Assembly (NCBI GenBank): GCA_012934845.2
Contig: WNNJ02001530.1
Coordinates: 85,351-149,350 of the forward strand
DNA length: 64,000 nucleotides
Origin: Pomphorhynchus laevis
Lineage: Eukaryota; Acanthocephala; Palaeacanthocephala; Echinorhynchida; Pomphorhynchidae
Reading direction: 5' to 3'
The notes beneath the pieces are model-generated. The model saw only the letters and a program-made list of their open reading frames with translations, did not search any database and was not told where the DNA came from. This document shows, piece by piece, positions 32,530-42,589 of the stretch. The position numbers were made by a program, and so were the translations under genes. Each line of letters starts with the position of its first letter. Positions within the stretch are counted from its first letter, which is position 1.

Positions 32530-33223
32530 AACGTCAAAATATAATTAACGCTCTGATAGTTGGATTATGAAGATCATCCGTTAGAGAAGACGAGTAAACG
32601 TACATGACAAACTGTTGATAAATTTTGTTTTGATTTTTAAATCAAAGTATTTTTAGCTTAAATGCATTAAACAAGTTTTGTGACTATTTAAAATAAGTCT
32701 TAGTTAAGCGATATTGCATTTAATTATTTTTTTATCATTTAAAAAATTTTTTGCAGTATTAGTTAAAACGCTTCCATTGCTATATCAATTTTTGTGTATT
32801 TTGAACATAAATTTATGCCCAAGAGTTTTATACGACATCTATATATTTATGTATTTCGACAATCGGTTTTTAGGAAATAAAATTAGGAAGAATCAATTTC
32901 CTGATACGGAAGAATTCGATACAAACATATTGAGTTCATTTAAAGTCTGTAATAATTTTTAAAAAGTCTTTAAACATATTATCACTTTTGCGTGATTGCC
33001 TGCATAAACATTCATGCAGGTGGGAATTTATGATTTTATAAATTAGTAGCACCCTTTGTTCCTATTTCTATCCGATAAATTCAATTGTTTGAAGGCAATG
33101 TATTTTATTGGAAAAAAATCATTATGTGTTTGACTGTGAAATGTTGAAAATATATTGACGAAAGTATGACGTCATCATTTTACTAATAAAATAATTAATG
33201 AATTATATAGGATAGTAAATTAT
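32530..33223. other. AT-rich 3' flank of the TBP-like ORF
   Basis: There is no further coding signal beyond a short AT-rich ORF (32714-32962) that I regard as chance. The block 32828-32925 (GTATTTCGACAATCGGTTTTTAGG...) is related to 27400-27480 and to 31400-31430. This makes the TBP-like ORF look like an insert of about 1.25 kb within a repeated unit. Confidence 0.4.
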
Positions 33224-33262
33224 ATACTCTGTAATAATTTACAGTATATAATTACAGAGTAT
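33224..33262. repeat. Short palindrome (hairpin)
   Basis: The arms TATACTCTGTAAT and ATTACAGAGTATA face each other across about 12 bases. There is no stem followed by T's on either strand and no known family. Possibly a small cruciform. Confidence 0.6.
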
Positions 33263-33275
33263 AATTTACATTAAA

Positions 33276-33450
33276 ATAAATGCTCATTATATCTACGTTT
33301 GGAAGAGTATACATGCGATGGTATATGTGAAACGTTTCAGGAATGCAGAATATTATATCAATTTGTGATAACAATGTTGTGAACAGGCAAAACAGCCATT
33401 TGGGCTATGGTAATAAGTTATTTCGCATTTTAAAACAATCAATAATAACT
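33276..33450 (+). repeat. Diverged relative of the 158-bp duplication plus another small repeat
   Basis: 33276-33365 resembles the first 90 bases of the block at 33708 (CATTATATCTACGTTTGG shared). 33411-33450 (TATGGTAATAAGTTATTTCG) resembles 37147-37185. Both are scraps of dispersed repeats. Confidence 0.5.
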
Positions 33451-33707
33451 ATAAATTATTAACTATTATTTTTATTAACGATAATTAATTATTATCGCAT
33501 AGAATTACATTCGTGTGTCAACCTTTGCCAGACTTAAATGGCAGTTTACCCACACATGAACACCAATAATTTATCGACATTTCGACAAATCTCAGTAGTG
33601 ACCATCTTCAAGACAACATATAATTAGTATAATGTTAAAAGTAATTAATTATATGCTTATTAATAAAACTCTACATTCAACAAATTGCCTTATTTTTAAA
33701 AGAAATG

Positions 33708-33865
33708 TTCATTATATCTACGTTTGGCAGTGATAAATGCAAACATTCGATGGTATCTGTAAAACAAGTTTTAGAAATGCAGAATATTTTATCATTATGT
33801 AAATTAGTCTATACTAATATAATTGCAAATCAGATATTTTTAGATTGCATAATAAATACTGTATT
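33708..33865 (+). repeat. 158-bp direct duplication, left copy, flanking a Penelope-like insert
   Basis: By eye this is identical to 35287-35444. The two copies bracket exactly the Penelope-like segment 33866-35286. Each gives a small AT-rich ORF that is shared between the copies and is not thought to be real. It is either a very long target duplication or a terminal direct repeat. Confidence 0.85.
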
Positions 33866-34223
33866 ATGTTACTTTATTTTATGTATATTATGTATTATTT
33901 TATGTTACAAAATTACATAAAAATCCAATAAAACCTAGGTTCATATGTAGTGCGTTTAAATGTACATTAAAACCACTCTCTGTCTATATGAATAAAATAC
34001 TTAAAGTAATTAAAGCACACTTTAAAAAATATTGCAAGGTAATCGAAATTAATACTGGTATAAAACACTATTTCAGTATTAATTCTACAAAAGAATTTTT
34101 AGAACAGACAAAAGAAATTAATTTTTAAAATATAAATACATACGATTTTAGTACGCTTTATACAAATCTAGATACTATAACGCCTATCTAACAAAAATTA
34201 AACCATCAAATAAATATAAATAT

Positions 34224-34910
34224 ATGGATAAAATTGAATTAATAGAATCCTTAAATATTTTGATAAATCAAAATTATTTAAAAGTAGGGACATCTATATT
34301 TAGACAAGTAAAAGGTGTTCCAATGGGTGGTAATAGTAGCCCAATTATAGCTGACTTGTTTTTAAGCTTTATAGAATATGAATTTGTTCATAACTGTGTA
34401 AAAACTAAATCTAAACAATATAAATATATGAAATATATGTTTCGATACATTGATGATATATGTGTATTTAATTCTAATAATTTTTATTCAATTAGTGAGC
34501 ACATTTATCCAGAAAGCCTTATTCTTAACAAAACCAATATTAATGATAAAGAAGGTGTATATCTAGATATGAACATTAAATTAACATTAACTAAAACTAC
34601 TATTAATTTATATCGTAAAGATGACATATTTAAATTTACAAGAAACATATTTTTGCATGAGCATTCATGCATACCATATAATATAAAATATAATACATTA
34701 AATAATGAAATTTTAAGAATTGCAACAATATGTAATGATATTGGCTTTCTTAAAAATCATTTAAATAATTTAATAGATACATATTTTAAACTAGGTTACT
34801 ATAAAAATAACATCAAGCAGAAAATAGTAAAATATATAAATCAACACAATAATATAAAGAATAAATTTAAACTCTTAAGTGGCAAATTTTTATGGATGAA
34901 TAATAAATAA
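34224..34910 (+). CDS. Penelope-like reverse transcriptase, C-terminal two thirds
   Basis: This 228-codon open frame carries a telomerase-related RT. Visible motifs are FRQVKGVPMGGNSSPIIADL at residues about 26-45 and catalytic RYIDD at about 74-78 (both Asp kept). LNKTNINDKEG near 99-109 and YLDMNIKL just after form the next RT block. The thumb-like tail has LYRKDDIFKFTRNIFL and ends LLSGKFLWMNNK. The upstream RT motif YDFSTLYTNL (near 34145-34175) lies in another frame behind stops, so the Met at 34224 is an internal restart and the enzyme is incomplete. Diverged copies of the same frame occur at 41030-41500 and, for the upstream part, 38200-39290. Confidence 0.75.
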   Translation: MDKIELIESLNILINQNYLKVGTSIFRQVKGVPMGGNSSPIIADLFLSFIEYEFVHNCVKTKSKQYKYMKYMFRYIDDICVFNSNNFYSISEHIYPESLILNKTNINDKEGVYLDMNIKLTLTKTTINLYRKDDIFKFTRNIFLHEHSCIPYNIKYNTLNNEILRIATICNDIGFLKNHLNNLIDTYFKLGYYKNNIKQKIVKYINQHNNIKNKFKLLSGKFLWMNNK

Positions 34911-34984
34911 TATACTTTGCATTAGAATAAGATACTAGATAGTTATTTCAGAGGAAATACATCATTAGCATGTATTTGGCCCCG

Positions 34985-35060
34985 CTGCTATGTTGGGTAG
35001 AGGAGTTAGGGGCCGAAACCTGATAGCATAGCAGTTCCTCCTGATGACCTCTAATTCTTA
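34985..35060 (+). ncRNA. Hammerhead-like structured repeat at a Penelope 3' end (copy a)
   Basis: A helix CTGCTATG/CATAGCAG encloses a loop that contains GGGGCCGAAACC. The downstream CTGATGA is followed by CCTCTAA, which can pair with TTAGGGG before the GAAA. GAAA and CTGATGA are the hammerhead core boxes. The second helix changes in step in other copies (see 62045-62115: ATATGGG with CCTATAT). Known Penelope elements carry minimal hammerheads in their terminal repeats. The exact fold here is not settled: both helices together would make a pseudoknot. Confidence 0.45.
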
Positions 35061-35119
35061 TTCTGATACAACGCCTGTTATTTATTAGTCAATTCATAAA
35101 AATGACGTTTACTTTAAAT

Positions 35120-35150
<31 letters not shown>

Positions 35151-35286
35151 ACTTGATTAAAATTATAGAAAATCTAAAAACAATTATTAATTTTATTATT
35201 TAATTATTAAATTTTGATTTAGCATTATTATGTTTTGTTTATTTTATAATTATATAACAATACGTAGACTCAGTTAGCTGATTTAA

Positions 35287-35444
35287 TTCATTATATCTAC
35301 GTTTGGCAGTGATAAATGCAAACATTCGATGGTATCTGTAAAACAAGTTTTAGAAATGCAGAATATTTTATCATTATGTAAATTAGTCTATACTAATATA
35401 ATTGCAAATCAGATATTTTTAGATTGCATAATAAATACTGTATT
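35287..35444 (+). repeat. 158-bp direct duplication, right copy
   Basis: This is identical by eye to 33708-33865, at an offset of exactly 1579 bases. After it the sequence diverges at once. Confidence 0.85.
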
Positions 35445-35847
35445 GAAAGAACAGATCGTTTATTTTTCCAATTTTTCGATAGATCATTTATTTTGTAGGG
35501 ATATTTTGTAGCCTTTATTTGTGTGCATTATCTACCAGAGCAAACATAACATGATAAAGTGCAAAGAGTAAACTTTTAAACTCTTAAATGACAGCTGTAA
35601 TATTTATGCTAGTTGATAATCTACATAGAGTAATATCTTTATATAAGGCAGTTAGCGGTTCATCATATACAAGTAGTAAAAGCAACTGTCTTAATTTGGT
35701 AAAAACATTAACATTTAAATTAGTTTCTTCATTTTTAAATTGTAAATTCATCTAATACAAGTATAAATATAGAAATCGTTAATGTAGTTGCCTAAGGAGG
35801 GATCTCCAGCCATCTCCAAAAAGGATGCCGCATTCCCTCGTTGCACG
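35445..35847. other. AT-rich spacer, no gene seen
   Basis: No coding signal, repeat partner or known motif was recognised. Confidence 0.4.
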
Positions 35848-36345
35848 ACAATGCGCCATTTGGTCAGAAACCATGAAAGTACCCCTTAAAATACATTCAG
35901 AGAAAAACAGACAGTATGAGAGGAGTCATTCTATGGCACTAAAAGCATTATCACATGGCCATTGCTCGAAGCTTAGCAGATGCATGAAATGCATCAGCGC
36001 TAGCAGAAGACACTGCACGTGCGACATGACTGGCGTCCAGGGTGCTCGGGCAAATGAAATCCCAAACGAGTATAGGGCCAGCTTCCCATGACCTAAGAGT
36101 TACACTATCGGGTCGTTTGCCTTCGTCTCGCGCTAAGCCTGCCAGTTCGAGTCTGGACTTCGATACTGAGGCAGCGATATCCATTCTCAAAATCTCGGTG
36201 ACCGCGACATGTCGATGGTGACGAGATGTTATCTGTTACAGTCTAAGGCATGATCACTGTGCCGCGGGCGGACACTCCGCATATACACTGATGCAGTTGA
36301 AAGCATTAAACATCGAGCCACTACGCCACGTCGATATAATTAGAT
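35848..36345 (-). pseudogene. C-terminal fragment of the RT element family (restriction-like region)
   Basis: The open minus-strand stretch 35951-36190 reads RDEGKRPDSVTLRSWEAGP, then ILVWDFICPSTLDASHVARA. This is the conserved C-terminal block (GxRPDGxTxxPW...LVWDxTCxDT) of the RT family seen at 28325-30980 and resembles a PD-(D/E)XK-type core. About 130 bases of its 3' end (35848-35982) recur at 54748-54872. It is only a fragment, with no RT attached. Confidence 0.65.
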
Positions 36346-37254
36346 CAATTATCAAGTCGTGTGCCGATGGATGTGATTGGTAGTGATTCAAGGAACGCTC
36401 CGGACCACTTTGATGCTACTGCGATAAGTTGTGGTCGATATGCAGTATCCGTGCTTCGTCGACAAGTCTTCGTTTTCACGCTTCGTAGTGTTCGACCATC
36501 CACCGTTTTTGGGATATTTTATCCGATTGAATGGTCTCCGAAATTCCGCGTTTCATTGATTTGTAGTATTTTCCCAATCTTCATTGATAGCGAGATTTGC
36601 ATTTACTATACCCATTGAAATTAAAATGTGTAAAATTTTATTTGTCATTATAAGATCACCTTTGTAATAATATTATAATATTATTTTTATGTGTATCGTG
36701 TATCCATCGATAATAAAAACAAATTAGTTTTTTTATTTCACGACTCTGCGTTTCATAAAATAAAAACACTAATTTTATTTGCTCTTGATGAATACACGCT
36801 ACAATCAAATGTATCTCTGGATATTATAATATTAATTATACTATTTTTATTATACACCCCAGTACCTGTATTTTATAAAGATAGATAGTTATCAACAAAA
36901 TTTATTTAATTTACAATCCATAACAATTTATTTACATTAAAGTAAAGAATTCATAATAATTAAGTTAAAATATATTAATAATTAAATTATATTAAACATT
37001 ATTCGTTATTTTATTAATATTAATATATTATTTAGATACCAGTTACCATTACATTTTGTAAAAGCAATGATTCGATACATGCACTGCTTAAATTCTTTTT
37101 ATTTCATAGTCACTAGTCAATATCTATTGATAGAAAATAAATAAGGATATGGTAATAGGTTACTTCGCATTTTAAAACAATCGAAAGCAATTCTATTCGA
37201 AATTATAATTTACATTTATAACAATAATTTAATTTTACTACAATAATTTAATTT
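36346..37254. other. Unassigned, then AT-rich spacer
   Basis: The plus-strand ORF 36361-36618 (85 codons, MPMDVIGSDSRNAPDHFDAT...) is in moderately GC-rich DNA but matches nothing I know. From 36620 to 37250 the DNA is AT-rich. 37147-37185 repeats the small element at 33411-33450. Confidence 0.35.
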
Positions 37255-37510
37255 TGCCGAGCCGCCTTGAACCTCCAGGTTTAATCGCTCAGTAGGAAAC
37301 GAGCGGATGGCGGCATGGTGACCCCGTGAGAACGTAGGCGTTTTGCCTGCTGAGACGTGACAAGTGTAGATCAACTGTCTCTAAGTCATTTATCTACGGC
37401 GTTGTCATGATCAGATGTCGTAGCCACAGAAGCTGAGGAAAGAAAGAAGAAAAAGTACGAGGTCATCCATCCAGTGGCATAAGATTTGGATGATTTTCTG
37501 AATAATATAA
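37255..37510. other. GC-richer island of unknown nature
   Basis: About 250 bases (GCCGAGCCGCCTTGAACCTC... to ...GTGGCATAAGATTTGGATG) contrast with AT-only DNA on both sides. No ORF, tRNA-like A/B box or terminal repeat was recognised. It may be a short leader or tail of a retroelement. Confidence 0.4.
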
Positions 37511-37625
37511 TCTCAAATTTAGAATATATAATAATATTATAATATTATTATAATAATATTATATTATAATATAATAATATTATTAATATTATTATATTAT
37601 ATTGGAATATAACAAATTTAAATTT
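37511..37625. repeat. AT-only simple sequence
   Basis: An irregular run of ATA, AAT and ATT triplets, strongly self-complementary. Confidence 0.8.
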
Positions 37626-37742
37626 TTAAATATCTGAAGCCAATATAGCAAGTTCTTGAAATTCGCAATTGTATCAGCATTTTATTGATAAAATTTGATT
37701 TAATCGAGTACTCACTTAATATTTGATGTATTTATAAGCATA

Positions 37743-37870
37743 ATGTTTCTGAATTTGAAAAATTTTAATTTCATTGTCCTCATCAAATTTCAAGCCTCCA
37801 AGTTTTATGACGTAATGCTCACGCAACGCAAATGCGGTTAAACACCGAAGCTGGTGGTGAACTTTACCTC
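37743..37870 (-). repeat. Diverged core fragment of the IR17 repeat
   Basis: This aligns with 49150-49270, including CGGTTAAACACCGAAGCTGG against CCGTTAAGCACCGGAGCTGG and the following TGGTGAACTTT. It is the only part of the 1.7 kb repeat kept here, and it ends directly at a perfect hairpin. Confidence 0.6.
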
Positions 37871-37916
37871 ATGTCTCAACAAAGCATTAATTGGATTAAT
37901 GCTTTGTTGAGACATG
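37870..37916. repeat. Perfect hairpin, 22-bp arms with 3-base loop
   Basis: The left arm begins CATGTCTCAACAAAGC and the right arm is its exact reverse complement across TGG. It may be a hairpin generated by template switching at a repeat edge. A small-RNA precursor is less likely given the short arms. Confidence 0.8.
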
Positions 37917-38549
37917 TCTGTAGTTAATTTAATTGTCTGTGATGTCATCTATTAACGAGGTTTTTGCTCAAATGATAATGACAGAATAATGCAATTAATT
38001 TATTTATTTCTGCTTTAAATTGCTGAAGATCTCGTATATTAACAGCTGCAATCCATTCAAATTATTTATTGTTTTAGTTGCAAAGGCGATGCATTAGAAT
38101 TCTATGAATTCGTGTTTTCAAAACAACTTTTAAGAGATAATAAAAATGTTAATAAAAGTGTTTATATTGTAATACAAAATACTATAATCGTACAATAAAT
38201 GTAAATAATAACAATAAAAAATATACATTAACCATACAATTCATTAATAAATGTATAGATAACATAAATATAGCCGGACTTTTAAATAATTCTGAAAGTA
38301 AAGAAATAATAGGGTCAGATTTAAGTAAATATATTCCTAAAATAAGGTATAAACTCCTACCACCATTAGGACGAAAAATTTGTAATTATAATAAAGAATT
38401 AAAATCAATATGTAACGATAATATTAGAAACATAATGGAAACAGAATGCAATTGTAAAAGTCTTAGTTTTGATAAAATAAATGAACATATATGTACCCAT
38501 AATCTATAATTAATTGAAAATTGTGAATTAAGTAAATGCTATCAAAAGG

Positions 38550-38971
38550 ATAATATCTCGGATACAGGCGACCGAAATGAGGTTCCTCCGCAGTATGGCC
38601 AGTCTTAGCCTTAGAGATAAGGTTAGGAATTCGGTTATCCTGGATTGACTTGGAGTAAATTCGCTGCTTATCTACATCGAAGAAAGTCAGCTGAGGTGGC
38701 TAGGACACGTTCTGAGGATGTCTAGGTATCGCCTTCCTCATTGGGCTTTCCAGGCTGGACTCTCTGGAAAGAAACCTCGAGGTAGACTTCGATACCGGTG
38801 AAGAGATAAAATATCGAAACTGAATGAAGAACGCCTTAAGCTATCTGAAATAGAACTCTGGTATGCTGCCCAGGATCGCGATGTTTGAAGTCGTTTGGTT
38901 CGTGCACTGCCTCCACGACCCGACACCCGGACCAGTGGTTGACAGGAAAAATCTTGTATAATTCAAAAATC
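38550..38971 (+). mobile_element. LINE 3'-end fragment inserted in the Penelope element
   Basis: The plus strand encodes ESQLRWLGHVLRMSRYRLPH, then GKKPRGRLRYR, and AAQDRDV near the end. This is the C-terminal signature of 'endonuclease-reverse transcriptase' LINEs (RWxGHVxRM, KRxxGRPxxxW, AxDRxxW). It is 5'-truncated. A 269-bp duplication of the host Penelope sequence flanks it (38281-38549 and 38972-39240). Confidence 0.75.
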
Positions 38972-39699
38972 TTAAATAATTCTGAAAGTAAAGAAATAAT
39001 AGGGTCAGATTTAAGTAAATATATTCCTAAAATAAGGTATAAACTCCTACCACCATTAGGACGAAAAATTTGTAATTATAATAAAGAATTAAAATCAATA
39101 TGTAACGATAATATTAGAAACATAATGGAAACAGAATGCAATTGTAGAAGTCTTAGTTTTGATAAAATAAATGAACATATATGTACCCATAATCTAGAAT
39201 TAATTGAAAATATTGAATTAAGGAAAATGCTATCAAAAGGGTATAAATATGGATTAAATAATAACAATAGAAATTGAATTTACAATTCGTTATATAATGA
39301 CTTAAATGCTTACTTTGGTAAGCTGATTACTAGTGGAAGCTCTAATACGTCATAGAAAGTGAATGCAATTTCAAAAGTCTTAATTTTGTTTAAAAAAATG
39401 AACATTTATGTACTCATAATCTAGAATTAATTGAAAATGGCGAATAAAGAAAAATGCTGTCAAAAATGTATATGGATTAAATAATCATGATTAAAAAATA
39501 ATTTACAATTCGTTATATAATGACTTAAATGCTTACTCTGACAAGTTAATTAATAACGAAAGCTTAAATAAATCAAAGATTAAAATATGGAAAGATTGTA
39601 TATTTGATGAAATTAAAAGGAAAATAAGAATAACAAACAATTATAAAAGAAAAGATTAAAGATTAGAACTTACTAAATTAAAGAATAACTATTAAAGGA

Positions 39700-39960
39700 T
39701 ACAGTAATATGATTTAAAAAGATGAAAGAAGTGATGAGATAATGAGATATAATGATTTAAAAAGTAAAAAATAGTATGATATAATATGATGAAAGAATTT
39801 AATTATAATGATTTAAGAATATGAAAGAAGTGATGAGATAATGAGATACTGATGAAAGAGGTAAACTATAATGATTTAAATGAAATAGGTAAATTATAAA
39901 TAATATAATTGTTACGTAGTAATTGTTATAATTGTCAATGATGGATAAAAAGTGACTAAA
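39700..39960. repeat. Degenerate minisatellite, unit about 40-60 bp
   Basis: Irregular repetitions of AATGATTTAAAAAGATGAAAG and GAAGTGATGAGATAATGAGATA lie inside the decayed Penelope spacer region. Confidence 0.6.
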
Positions 39961-40589
39961 GTTTGAATCAGATAATTGGAATTCAAAATTAAATAAAAAT
40001 CTAATAAAATCTTGGTTCATATGTAGTGCTTTTAAATGTACATTAAAACCACTTTCTGTTTATATGAATAAAATACTTAAAGTAATTAAAGCACACTTTA
40101 AAAATATTGTAGGGTAATCAAAATTAATACTGGTATAAAACACTATTTCAGTATTAATTCTACAAAAGAATTTTTAGAGCACACAAAAGGAATAAAATTT
40201 CAACATATATACTTACGATTTTAATACGCTTTATACAAATTTAGATTTAGCAGATATTAATAAAGCGTTAGAAAACTTAATTTACCTTATATTTGAATAT
40301 ATACTCTGCCTGAATTGATTCTCGTATCATATATATTATATAAATTATTATATATTTTATTATTTATATATTATATAAATTATTGGTAGAGACCAATAAC
40401 GATATTTCGAATATATTTTGGTCATAGCGTGATCACAACCGGAAGTAGTTTATAAATTGATTATAATTTATACTATATATATTTATATATAATGTTCAGA
40501 TTAAACTGGAGCGAACTACATCTATTTACCAAAGTGTGCGCCCAGTAATCCAATGAACTCAAACCATGCGTAATCGAACGCAAAACACA

Positions 40590-40633
40590 ACGCTAGACAC
40601 GTGTTTCGTCCTTACGGGACTCTTCAGTAGCGT
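40590..40633 (-). ncRNA. Minimal hammerhead ribozyme (Penelope terminal-repeat type)
   Basis: On the minus strand all parts are in order: stem I strand ACGCTA, core CTGAAGA, stem II GTCC-CGTAA-GGAC, core GAAA, stem III ACAC/GTGT, cleavage triplet GTC, stem I strand TAGCGT. Core bases C3, U4, G5, A6, G8, A9, G12, A13, A14 and the A15.1-U16.1 pair are present. Stem III is a loopless palindrome, the feature that led to the proposal that such Penelope hammerheads act as dimers. Self-cleavage would process the element RNA. Activity is inferred from known cases. Confidence 0.75.
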
Positions 40634-40817
40634 GAACATGACTCTTATCCAATGGCACATTAACACACACTGAAACAAATCTATGTAGTTCTCTGCTGAT
40701 CTATAAAAAGATTCAATTATATTTTGTTAAAGTATAAATACAATCTGAGCATTTTAGAAATATAAATGGAATCCCTCGTGGATCCTGGACTGCTTTTCAA
40801 TTTACAAAGATATCGTT

Positions 40818-40866
40818 TTATTCAAGCTTTCGACCAACTAGTGGCCTTCTTCAGGAAAATAATATT
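40818..40866 (-). ncRNA. Second minimal hammerhead motif (Penelope type)
   Basis: On the minus strand, core CTGAAGA is followed by GGCC-ACTAGTT-GGTC as stem II (one G-U pair), GAAA, and the loopless palindrome AGCT as stem III. Stem I is weak (CTT/GAA plus a few pairs). The phrase GGCCACTAGTTGGTCGAAAG is typical of Penelope terminal repeats in many animals. It is probably decayed and of low activity. Confidence 0.55.
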
Positions 40867-41634
40867 GTATGTTTATTAGAAACCAAAATTTTTTTAAACC
40901 AAAATTATTTTTATACTTTAACAATATATAACTTAACGCCTATCTTACAAAAATTAAACCTTCAAATAAATATAAAAATATGGATAAAATTGAATTAATA
41001 GAATCCTTAAATATTTTAATAAATTAAAATTATTTAAAAGTAGGGACATCTATACTTAAACAAATAAAATGTGTTCCAATGGGAGGTAATGTTAGCTTTA
41101 TTATAGCTGAACTTTTTTAATATTATTGAATATGAATTTGGTTATAACTGTGTAGAAAATAAATCTAAACTATTTAAAGATATAAAATAAATGTTTCGAT
41201 ATATAGATGATAAATTGAAGTCTAATCATTTTTATTCAATAAGTGAACAATTTTATCCAGGTAGCCTCATTCTTAATAAAACCAATATTAATGATAAAGA
41301 AGGTATATATCTTGATATAAACATTAAATTAACATCAATTAAAATACTTTTAATTTATATCGTAAAGATAACATATTTAAATTTTCAATAAAACATATCT
41401 TTGCATGAGCATGTGTGCATATCATATAATATAAAATATAATACATAATGCTTTCTTCAAAATCATTTAAGTAATTTAACAGATTCATATTTTAAACTCG
41501 GTTTTATGTATATTTCAGCAAAATATTATTATGTACATTATGCTCAGTAAATTGTTATGTATTAGATTGGAATAAGATACTTTAGATAATCTAATTTCAT
41601 CAGAGGAAATACGTCATTAGCATGTATTTGACCC

Positions 41635-41715
41635 TGCTGCTATGTAGGGTTGATGAATAGTGGCCGAACTTTGATAGCATAGCAGTTCCTCCCAATGATT
41701 TCTATTCCTTATTCT
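41635..41715 (+). ncRNA. Hammerhead-like structured repeat at a Penelope 3' end (copy b)
   Basis: The CTGCTATG/CATAGCAG helix is kept. The internal core reads TTGATGA and GAAC, and the downstream box is mutated to CAATGA. AATAG before the GAAC can pair with CTATT downstream, a change that keeps pairing relative to copy a. Confidence 0.4.
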
Positions 41716-42049
41716 CATACAACGTCGGTTATTTATTAGTCAATTCACAAAAATTGACTTTTACTCTTAATTTTAATTTTAAATTTTAACTTGATATAAA
41801 TTATATATAATCTTATAACAATTATTTATAATTATTTATTATTTAACTTATTAGTTGACTTTTATTTTAAACTTCAATTTTTTATTTTAACTTAATATAA
41901 ATATATAAAATTTTATATAACAATTATTTTTTATTGATAATTATTTGTTATTTTATTATTCTATTTTTATCTATTTTTAATTTACAAATAATATAAAATT
42001 AGTAGACTCAATTAGCTGATCTGATTCCTTATAACATATGGAATTTTTA

Positions 42050-42540
42050 AAATAAAAAATTGAAATTTAAGGTTAAAGTCAATTTTTATGAATAGATTAA
42101 TAAATAACAGAGATATATCAGAATAAGGATTATAGGTCATCAAACGGAATTGCTATGGTATCAGGCTTCAAACACAATTCCTATATAATTAGTAAGATTT
42201 TATAATTTTACAATTTATATTTATATCAGGTTTTTATCATGCATTTGGCTTTGCTGCTATGTCGGGCGGAGGTTTAGGGGCCGAAACCTGATAGCATAGC
42301 AGTTCCTCCTGATGACCTCTAATCCTTATTCTGATACAACGTCAGTTATTTATTAGTCAATTCATAAAAAATACTTTAATCTTAAATTTCAATTTTTTAT
42401 TTTAACTTGATATGAATATATAAAATTTTATATAACAATTATTTTTTATTGATAATTATTTATTTTATTATTCTATTTTTATCTATTTTTAATTTACAAA
42501 TAATACAAAATTAGTAGACTCAATTAGCTGATCTGATTCC
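42050..42540. repeat. Inverted pair of Penelope 3' ends (foldback) with structured repeat (copy c)
   Basis: 42060-42160 is the reverse complement, with differences, of 42290-42400; both are the Penelope 3' end. The plus-strand half (42245-42330) keeps the CTGCTATG/CATAGCAG helix, GGCCGAAACC and CTGATGACCTCTAA. The minus-strand half is decayed (TCATCAAACGGAATTGCTATGG). The right end shares ACTCAATTAGCTGATCTGATT with 42005-42035. Confidence 0.6.
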
Positions 42541-42589
42541 TTATAACATATGTATACATCAATAATAAGGTTGGAGAAATAAGTTATCT

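Larger units (their letters stand above)
33866..35286 (+). mobile_element. Penelope-like retroelement fragment with open RT and structured 3' end
   Basis: A decayed 5' part (33930-34220; FICSAFKCTLKPLSVYMNKI, then YDFSTLYTNLD) leads into an open RT frame at 34224-34910. It is followed by a 3' region with a hammerhead-like structure (34985-35055) and an end sharing GACTCAGTTAGCTGAT with the other copies. No GIY-YIG domain is attached. The RT motif set (PMGGNSSPIIADLFL, RYIDDICVFN, LNKTNINDKEG, YLDMNIKL) is of the type found in the abundant invertebrate Penelope-like group with PMGTN-ADLFL and RYLDD motifs (possibly Naiad-like). It is flanked by a perfect 158-bp duplication. Confidence 0.8.
40301..40925 (-). 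other. Insert inside the Penelope element bearing several hammerhead-type motifs
   Basis: Upstream and downstream of this block the Penelope sequence is collinear with 33866-35286, so about 620 bases were added. On the minus strand it holds a canonical minimal hammerhead (40590-40633), a second (40818-40866) and a weaker, related signature at 40388-40440 (ATTCGAAATATCGTTATTGG). These are remnants of terminal repeats from other Penelope families. Confidence 0.55.
38200..42030 (+). mobile_element. Penelope-like element, long broken copy with two nested inserts
   Basis: A pre-RT coding region appears twice, at 38281-38549 and 38972-39240 (SKYIPKIRYKLLPPLGRKIC; CNCRSLSFDKINEHICTHNL; LRKMLSKGYKYG), because a LINE tail inserted with a long duplication. 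It continues to about 39700 (IWKDCIFDEIKRKI), passes a degenerate minisatellite (39700-39960), resumes at 39990-40300 (pre-RT motifs as at 33930) and, after a 620-bp insert with hammerhead motifs, carries the RT at 40926-41500 (FRYIDD kept, frame broken by many stops). A 3' region with the hammerhead-like structure (41635-41715) ends near 42030. It is more decayed than the copy at 33866. Confidence 0.75.

Noticed and set aside
37255-37510. tRNA-derived SINE
   Set aside because: No A box or B box at the expected spacing and no second copy.
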